A DNA stretch of 64,000 bases from Rhodovulum sp. PH10 (GTDB taxonomy: Bacteria > Pseudomonadota > Alphaproteobacteria > Rhizobiales > Xanthobacteraceae). Shown piece by piece: positions 57,524 through 64,000 of the stretch. The number at the start of each line of letters is the position of its first letter. Position 1 is the first letter of the stretch. Location of the stretch: positions 1 through 64,000 of the forward strand of contig NZ_AKZI01000012.1 of assembly GCF_000293785.1 (NCBI RefSeq), in the 5' to 3' direction. The translations under genes were made by a program, and so were the position numbers. The notes under the pieces are model-generated. The model had not been told where the DNA came from, did not search any database, and worked only from the letters and a program-made list of their open reading frames with translations.

Positions 57524-57961
57524 ATGGGACTGACGACGACGCGCGTGCGGCTCGAGAACGTCCGCCGGCCGGATCTCGCCCCGGTCGACGCGGAGGCGCT
57601 CGCCGACACGGGCGCGCTGCATCTGTGCATCCCCGAGCACGTCTCCCTTCAACTGTCACTCGACGAGTTCGACCGCCGCGAGGTCACGCTTGCCGACGGC
57701 TCGCGCCGCATGGTCTCCTATGTCGGGCCGCTGCTGGTCACGGTCGCCAACCGCAAAGGGCTGGTGGGGGCGATGGTGCTCGGCACCGAGGTCTTGCTCG
57801 GCGCGATCCCGATGGAGGATCTCGACCTCGTGGTGGTGCCGGGCAGCCGGCAGGTCGTGCCCAATCCGAACAATCCCAACGTCGCCGCCTCGATCGCCAA
57901 AGGTGTCCGCCCGGTCCGGCCGTGTGCCTCACGCTTCGCGCACGCCCCCGGCGAGCGGTGA
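57524..57961 (+). CDS. Clan AA (retropepsin-like) aspartic protease family protein
   Basis: A 145-residue protein with a single retropepsin-like domain: the active-site motif ALADTGALHLCIP (Asp about 28), a beta-rich middle and GTEVLLGAIPMEDLDLVVVP near the C-terminus. Single-domain bacterial members of this clan are common in genomes but their targets are unknown. The DTGA is intact, so catalysis as a dimer is possible. There is no signal peptide. It is inserted between sucD and sucA and looks out of place in the TCA cluster; no antitoxin-like partner gene is visible. Confidence 0.78.
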   Translation: MGLTTTRVRLENVRRPDLAPVDAEALADTGALHLCIPEHVSLQLSLDEFDRREVTLADGSRRMVSYVGPLLVTVANRKGLVGAMVLGTEVLLGAIPMEDLDLVVVPGSRQVVPNPNNPNVAASIAKGVRPVRPCASRFAHAPGER

Positions 57962-57989
57962 ACCGCCGTTCGGGTGCCGCTCCGGGCCG

Positions 57990-58011
57990 TTCCTGAATCG
58001 GCGTTCAGGAA
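57990..58011. promoter_or_regulatory. Inverted repeat in the sucA leader
   Basis: TTCCTGAA-TCGGCG-TTCAGGAA, perfect 8-bp arms, about 140 bases ahead of the sucA start. It could be an operator for sucAB or a stem ending the preceding gene; there is no U tract. Confidence 0.5.
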
Positions 58012-58152
58012 TGCCCGTCGATTCGCGCATGAAGTTATTGTGGCGACGCCGCAAGGCGCTTAAATAGGAGCCGACGGCGCCGTCGCCGGCCGTGACGGTC
58101 GCTGAAATCCCCCGCTCCCCAGGGGCCCGTCCCCGCTAGTCAGGACCCGTTC

Positions 58153-61101
58153 ATGTCCCGCCAAGACGCGAACGCCGCCTTCGCCCTCACGTCCTTCCTC
58201 TATGGCGGCAACGCCGCCTATATCGAGGACCTCTACGCCCGCTTCGAGACCGACCCCAAGGCGGTCGACGCCGAGTGGCGGGAGTTCTTCGCCAGCATCA
58301 AGGACAATGCGAGGGAGACGACGCCGCTCGGGGCGTCGTGGGCGGAGCCGAACCTGTCGCAGGTGCCCAACGGGGCGTTCGGGATCTGGGATGGCGAGTC
58401 CGCCGAGGCGGCGGTGCGGATCGGCGACCGCATCGGCGAGAAGGCGCATTCCTACGGCGTCGAGGTGTCGGCCGGCGACGTCCAGCTCGCCACCCGCGAC
58501 TCTCTGCACGCGCTGATGCTCATCCGCGCCTATCGCATGCGCGGCCACTTGCACGCGAATCTCGATCCGCTCGGCCTCGAGCCGCCGCAGGACCACGAGG
58601 AGCTCGACCCCAAGAGCTACGGCTTCACCGCCGCCGACTACGACCGCCGCATCTTCCTCGACTACGTGCTCGGCCTGCAGTTCGGCACGCTGCGCCAGAT
58701 CATCGAGATCCTGAAGCGCACCTACTGCCACACGCTCGGCGTCGAGTTCATGCACATCTCCGACCCCGCCCAGAAGGCGTGGCTGCAGGAGCGCATCGAG
58801 GGGCCGGACAAGGAGATCCACTTCACCCGCGAGGGCAAGCGGGCGATCCTCAACAAGCTGGTCGAGGCGGAAGGCTTCGAAAAGTTCTGCGACGTCAAGT
58901 TCACCGGCACCAAGCGGTTCGGGCTGGACGGCGGCGAGTCGATGATCCCGGCGCTCGAGCAGATCATCAAGCGCGGCGGCGCGCTCGGCGTGAAGGAGAT
59001 CGCCATCGGCATGGCGCATCGCGGCCGGCTCAACGTGCTGTCGCAGGTGATGGCCAAGCCGCATCGCGCGATCTTCCACGAGTTCAAGGGCGGCTCGTTC
59101 ACCCCCGACGAGGTCGAGGGCTCGGGCGACGTGAAGTACCATCTCGGCGCCTCCTCGGACCGCGAGTTCGACGGCAACGCCGTGCATCTGTCGCTCACCG
59201 CCAACCCGTCGCACCTCGAGATCGTCAATCCGGTGGTGCTCGGCAAGACGCGGGCGAAGCAGGACCAGCACGGCTGCACCCACGACGACCGCACCTGCGT
59301 GCTGCCGCTGTTGATCTCGGGCGACGCCTCGTTCGCCGGCCAGGGCGTGGTGGCGGAGTGCTTCGGCCTGTCGGGCCTGCGCGGGCACCGCACCGGTGGG
59401 TCGATTCACTTCATCGTCAACAACCAGATCGGCTTCACCACCTATCCGCGCTACTCGCGCTCCTCGCCCTATCCGTCCGACACGGCGAAGATGATCGAGG
59501 CGCCGATCTTCCACGCCAACGGCGACGACCCGGAAGCGGTCGTGTTCGCCGCCAAGGTCGCGACCGAATTCCGGCAAAAATTCCAGAAGCCGGTCGTGGT
59601 CGACATGTTCTGCTACCGGCGCTACGGGCACAACGAGGGCGACGAGCCGTCCTTCACCCAGCCGCTGATGTACAAGCAGATCCGCTCGCACCGGACGACG
59701 CTGGAGATCTACGGCCAGAAGCTCGCCGAGGAAGGTGTCGTCACCGAGGGCGAGATCGAGAAGATGAAGGCCGACTGGCGCGCCAGGCTCGATGCCGAGT
59801 TCGACGCCGCGCACGGCTATCGCTCGAACAAGGCCGACTGGCTCGACGGCCGCTGGGCCGGCATGAAGGTGGCGGCGCCGAGCGACGACCCGCGCCGCGG
59901 CGTCACCGGCGTCGCGGTCGAGGCGCTGAAGGAGATCGGCGACAAGATCACCTCGGTGCCGGCGACCTTCAATCTCCACCGCACCATCCGTCGCTTCCTC
60001 GACACCCGCCGCAACGCGATCCGCTCGGGCGAAGGCATCGACTGGGCGACCGCCGAGGCGCTCGCCTTCTGCACCCTGCTCGCCGAGGGGCATCCGGTCC
60101 GCCTGTCCGGCCAGGACAGCGAGCGCGGCACCTTCTCGCAGCGCCACTCGGTGCTGATCGACCAGGACAACGAGAACCGCCACACGCCGTTCAACTACGT
60201 GAAGCCCGGCCAGGCCCGCTTCGAGGTGATCAACTCGATGCTGTCCGAGGAGGCGGTGCTCGGCTTCGAGTACGGCTACTCGCTCGCCGAGCCGAACGCG
60301 CTGGCCTTGTGGGAGGCGCAGTTCGGCGACTTCGCCAACGGCGCCCAGGTTGTGATCGACCAGTTCATCTCGTCGGGCGAGCGCAAGTGGCTGCGCATGT
60401 CGGGCCTGGTGCTGCTCCTGCCGCACGGCTACGAGGGCCAGGGGCCGGAGCACTCCTCCGCCCGCCTCGAGCGCTTCCTGCAGCTGTGCGCCGAGGACAA
60501 CATGCAGGTCGCCTACTGCACGACGCCGGCGAACTACTTCCACATCCTGCGCCGCCAGCTCAAGCGCGACTTCCGCAAGCCGCTCGTGTTGATGACGCCG
60601 AAAAGCTTGCTGCGCCACAAGCGCGCGGTGTCGCGGCTCGACGACATGGCGGCCGGCACGACGTTCCACCGCCTGCTGCCGGACGACGCCGAGGGCAAGC
60701 GCGGCGATCACGTCCGCCTCGCCTCGGACCGCAAGATCCGCCGCGTCGTGCTGTGCACCGGAAAAGTCTATTACGACCTCTACGAGGAGCGCGAGAAGCG
60801 CGGCATCGACGACGTCTATCTGATGCGCATCGAGCAGCTCTATCCGTTCCCCACCAAGGCGCTGCTCGGCCGGCTCGGCCGCTTCAAGAACGCCGAGGTG
60901 GTGTGGTGCCAGGAGGAGCCGCGCAACATGGGGGCGTGGTCCTTCGTCGAGCCCTATCTCGAATGGGTCATGAACCAGGTCGCCGGCGAGTATCGTCGGC
61001 CGCGTTATGCCGGCCGGGCGCCCTCCGCCGCCACCGCGACCGGCCTGATGTCCAAGCATCTCGCCCAGCTCAAGTCGTTCCTGGACGACGCTCTGGGGTG
61101 A
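58153..61101 (+). CDS. sucA: 2-oxoglutarate dehydrogenase E1 component
   Basis: A 982-residue thiamine-diphosphate enzyme that decarboxylates 2-oxoglutarate and reductively succinylates SucB. It opens with the E2/E3-binding segment ([20 protein letters not shown]), and has the active-site blocks [25 protein letters not shown] and the ThDP-binding [11 protein letters not shown]. The C-terminal transketolase-like domain with [10 protein letters not shown] is complete. Length is usual for the family. The leader of 191 bases carries an inverted repeat. Confidence 0.98.
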   Translation: MSRQDANAAFALTSFLYGGNAAYIEDLYARFETDPKAVDAEWREFFASIKDNARETTPLGASWAEPNLSQVPNGAFGIWDGESAEAAVRIGDRIGEKAHSYGVEVSAGDVQLATRDSLHALMLIRAYRMRGHLHANLDPLGLEPPQDHEELDPKSYGFTAADYDRRIFLDYVLGLQFGTLRQIIEILKRTYCHTLGVEFMHISDPAQKAWLQERIEGPDKEIHFTREGKRAILNKLVEAEGFEKFCDVKFTGTKRFGLDGGESMIPALEQIIKRGGALGVKEIAIGMAHRGRLNVLSQVMAKPHRAIFHEFKGGSFTPDEVEGSGDVKYHLGASSDREFDGNAVHLSLTANPSHLEIVNPVVLGKTRAKQDQHGCTHDDRTCVLPLLISGDASFAGQGVVAECFGLSGLRGHRTGGSIHFIVNNQIGFTTYPRYSRSSPYPSDTAKMIEAPIFHANGDDPEAVVFAAKVATEFRQKFQKPVVVDMFCYRRYGHNEGDEPSFTQPLMYKQIRSHRTTLEIYGQKLAEEGVVTEGEIEKMKADWRARLDAEFDAAHGYRSNKADWLDGRWAGMKVAAPSDDPRRGVTGVAVEALKEIGDKITSVPATFNLHRTIRRFLDTRRNAIRSGEGIDWATAEALAFCTLLAEGHPVRLSGQDSERGTFSQRHSVLIDQDNENRHTPFNYVKPGQARFEVINSMLSEEAVLGFEYGYSLAEPNALALWEAQFGDFANGAQVVIDQFISSGERKWLRMSGLVLLLPHGYEGQGPEHSSARLERFLQLCAEDNMQVAYCTTPANYFHILRRQLKRDFRKPLVLMTPKSLLRHKRAVSRLDDMAAGTTFHRLLPDDAEGKRGDHVRLASDRKIRRVVLCTGKVYYDLYEEREKRGIDDVYLMRIEQLYPFPTKALLGRLGRFKNAEVVWCQEEPRNMGAWSFVEPYLEWVMNQVAGEYRRPRYAGRAPSAATATGLMSKHLAQLKSFLDDALG

Positions 61102-61234
61102 GCATGCGCGCGCCCCGCGCCGTCACTTCGCTGCGCGTGGCCGGCCCGGCTCCGGCGTCCGGCCACGTTTCCTCCCGACGAACCCCCCACCCTCGCGCCG
61201 GCGATCCGCCGCACACCATTCTTGGATGAGGACG

Positions 61235-62497
61235 ATGGTTGACATCCGCGTGCCCACCTTGGGCGAGTCCGTGACCGAGGCCACGATCGGCCGCTGGTTC
61301 AAGAAGGCCGGCGACGCCGTCACGGTCGACGAGCCGCTGGTGGAGCTCGAGACCGACAAGGTCACCATCGAGGTGCCCGCGCCGGCCGCCGGCGTGCTGT
61401 CGGAGATCGCCGCCTCGAACGGCGAGACCGTCGCGGTCGGTGCCCTGCTCGGCCAGATCGCCGAGGGCGAAGGCGCCGCCGCCAACGGCGCGAGCGCGCC
61501 CGCCGCCGAAGCGGAAAAGCCCGCCGAGACGCCCGCCGCCGAGCCCGCTCCCGCTGCCGCCCCCGCCGCGCCGGCGCAAGCCGCCACGGCCAAGAGCGAC
61601 GCGGTCGCCCCCGCGGTGCGCCGGCTGTCGGCCGAGAGCGGCATCGACCCGGCGACCGTCGAGGGCACCGGCAAGGACGGCCGGGTGACCAAGGCCGACA
61701 TGATGGCCGCGATCGAGCGCGCCGCGGCGCAGCCGACCCCGGTGCCGCAGCCGGCCGCCGCCGTCCAGGCGCGCGCCCCCTCGCCGCCCGACGACGCCGC
61801 GCGCGAGGAGCGCGTGCGGATGAGCAAGCTGCGCCAGACCATCGCCCGTCGGCTGAAGGACGCCCAGCACACCGCCGCCATGCTGACGACCTTCAACGAG
61901 GTCGACATGACCGCGGTGATGGCGCTGCGCAACCAGTACAAGGATCTGTTCGAGAAGAAGCACCACGTGAAGCTCGGCTTCATGGGCTTCTTCACGCGCG
62001 CCTGCGTGCAGGCGCTCCGCGCCGTGCCGGCGGTCAATGCCGAGATCGACGGCGCCGACCTGATCTACAAGAATTATTATCACATCGGCGTGGCGGTCGG
62101 CACCGAGCGCGGCCTCGTGGTGCCGGTGATCCGCGACTGCCAGGACAAGTCGCTCGCGGAGATCGAGAAGGCGATCGGCGACGCCGGCAAGCGCGCCCGC
62201 GACGGCCAGCTCAAGATCGACGAGATGCAGGGCGGTACCTTCACGATCTCGAACGGTGGCGTCTACGGCTCGCTGATGTCGACGCCGATCCTCAACGCGC
62301 CGCAGTCCGGCATTCTCGGCATGCACAAGATCCAGGAGCGGCCGATGGTGGTCGGCGGCAAGATCGAGATCAGGCCGATGATGTATCTCGCGCTCTCCTA
62401 CGATCACCGCATCGTCGACGGCAAGGAGGCGGTGACCTTCCTGGTGCGCGTCAAGGAGAGCCTCGAGGACCCGGCCCGGCTGGTGCTCGATCTCTGA
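61235..62497 (+). CDS. sucB: Dihydrolipoyllysine-residue succinyltransferase (E2)
   Basis: A 420-residue E2 of the 2-oxoglutarate dehydrogenase complex. The lipoyl domain is at 1-78 with the lipoylated Lys42 in ETDKVTIEV; an Ala/Pro/Glu-rich linker follows; the peripheral subunit-binding domain is at about 125-165 ([20 protein letters not shown]); and the catalytic domain ends with SYDHRIVDG (His391, Asp395). I prefer the ATG at 61235 ([13 protein letters not shown]); an ATG three codons earlier is possible. A hairpin follows the stop. Confidence 0.97.
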   Translation: MVDIRVPTLGESVTEATIGRWFKKAGDAVTVDEPLVELETDKVTIEVPAPAAGVLSEIAASNGETVAVGALLGQIAEGEGAAANGASAPAAEAEKPAETPAAEPAPAAAPAAPAQAATAKSDAVAPAVRRLSAESGIDPATVEGTGKDGRVTKADMMAAIERAAAQPTPVPQPAAAVQARAPSPPDDAAREERVRMSKLRQTIARRLKDAQHTAAMLTTFNEVDMTAVMALRNQYKDLFEKKHHVKLGFMGFFTRACVQALRAVPAVNAEIDGADLIYKNYYHIGVAVGTERGLVVPVIRDCQDKSLAEIEKAIGDAGKRARDGQLKIDEMQGGTFTISNGGVYGSLMSTPILNAPQSGILGMHKIQERPMVVGGKIEIRPMMYLALSYDHRIVDGKEAVTFLVRVKESLEDPARLVLDL

Positions 62498-62507
62498 TCG
62501 GGCGCAT

Positions 62508-62536
62508 ACGACCGTCGCGGCACACGCGGCGGTCGT
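62508..62536 (+). terminator. Terminator-like hairpin after sucB
   Basis: ACGACCG pairs with CGGTCGT, with an inner CGCG/CGCG pairing around GCACA. No U tract. Located 10 bases past the sucB stop. Confidence 0.5.
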
Positions 62537-62595
62537 GGGCTGTCGCCGTTTCGTGATAGGATCGCGGCGCGGCAACGAGACCTCGGGATCCGACG

Positions 62596-64000
<1,405 letters not shown>

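Noticed and set aside
57524-57961. Aspartic-protease-like gene as part of a retroelement or toxin-antitoxin pair
   Set aside because: No reverse transcriptase, repeat boundaries or small partner gene accompanies it.
57989-58007. LexA-type box (GTTC-N7-GTTC) upstream of sucA
   Set aside because: The two GTTC half-sites are ten bases apart rather than seven.
58060-61059. A 999-codon minus-strand open frame opposite sucA
   Set aside because: Antisense shadow of sucA; no ribosome site and repetitive Leu/Val/Asp/Arg composition.

Overview
The window is a stretch of high-GC alphaproteobacterial chromosome, most likely from the Hyphomicrobiales (Rhodopseudomonas/Rhodoplanes/Bradyrhizobium-like). 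This rests on gene order (parB-parA-rsmG-mnmG-mnmE-rho-hemJ-hemE, then the PPDK regulator-maf-coaE-dnaQ-secB), on CtrA- and CcrM-type motifs, and on REP-like repeats typical of that order; it is an inference from content, not a database match. No prophage, insertion sequence, integrase, CRISPR array or rRNA operon was seen.

Layout. 1-10.9 kb holds loosely related housekeeping and envelope genes: a site-2 protease, pterin dehydratase, an IalB-like secreted protein, a CNNM/CBS membrane protein, an aminotransferase, a KDG kinase, a fluoride riboswitch with crcB and a DUF190 gene, and a possibly exported SDR. This part is unusually rich in 14-33 bp tandem repeats. A tRNA-Thr lies at 10.9 kb. 11.0-14.8 kb is an arsenic-type resistance block with two different ArsR sensors, ArsC, Acr3, a permease and a small redox protein. 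14.9-30.9 kb is the replication-origin neighbourhood: parB/parA with two perfect parS sites, the tRNA-modification genes mnmG and mnmE, rho, the heme genes hemJ and hemE, the probable oriC at about 26.94-27.32 kb, and then ppsR, maf, coaE, dnaQ and secB.

31-42.9 kb is envelope biogenesis: FxsA, a Tim44-like protein, MltA, an Smr protein, a glycosyltransferase, a TolA/TonB-like protein, RpoN, LptB-LptA-LptC, an RNase D-like exonuclease and RlpA. 42.9-51.8 kb is the aerobic cobalamin pathway: cobA, cobK, and a tightly overlapping DUF1636-cobW-cobN-cobH-cobI-cobJ operon behind a clear B12 riboswitch. 51.8-64 kb has a GNAT enzyme and ZapE/AFG1 ATPase, then the TCA cluster mdh-sucC-sucD-sucA-sucB-lpdA (the last cut by the window end), interrupted by a small aspartic-protease-like gene, a coiled-coil gene that runs through a dispersed repeat, and a MAPEG gene.

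The strongest non-gene signals are a perfect CtrA site with three GANTC sites in 54 bp beside hemE, two riboswitches, a 147-bp dispersed repeat present twice at identical length with compensatory stem changes, and a 38-bp perfect palindrome inside mltA. I did not find a clearly novel multi-gene system; the closest candidates are the dispersed-repeat capture into a reading frame, the DUF1636/CobW/CobN module and the Tat-like repeat-rich SDR.
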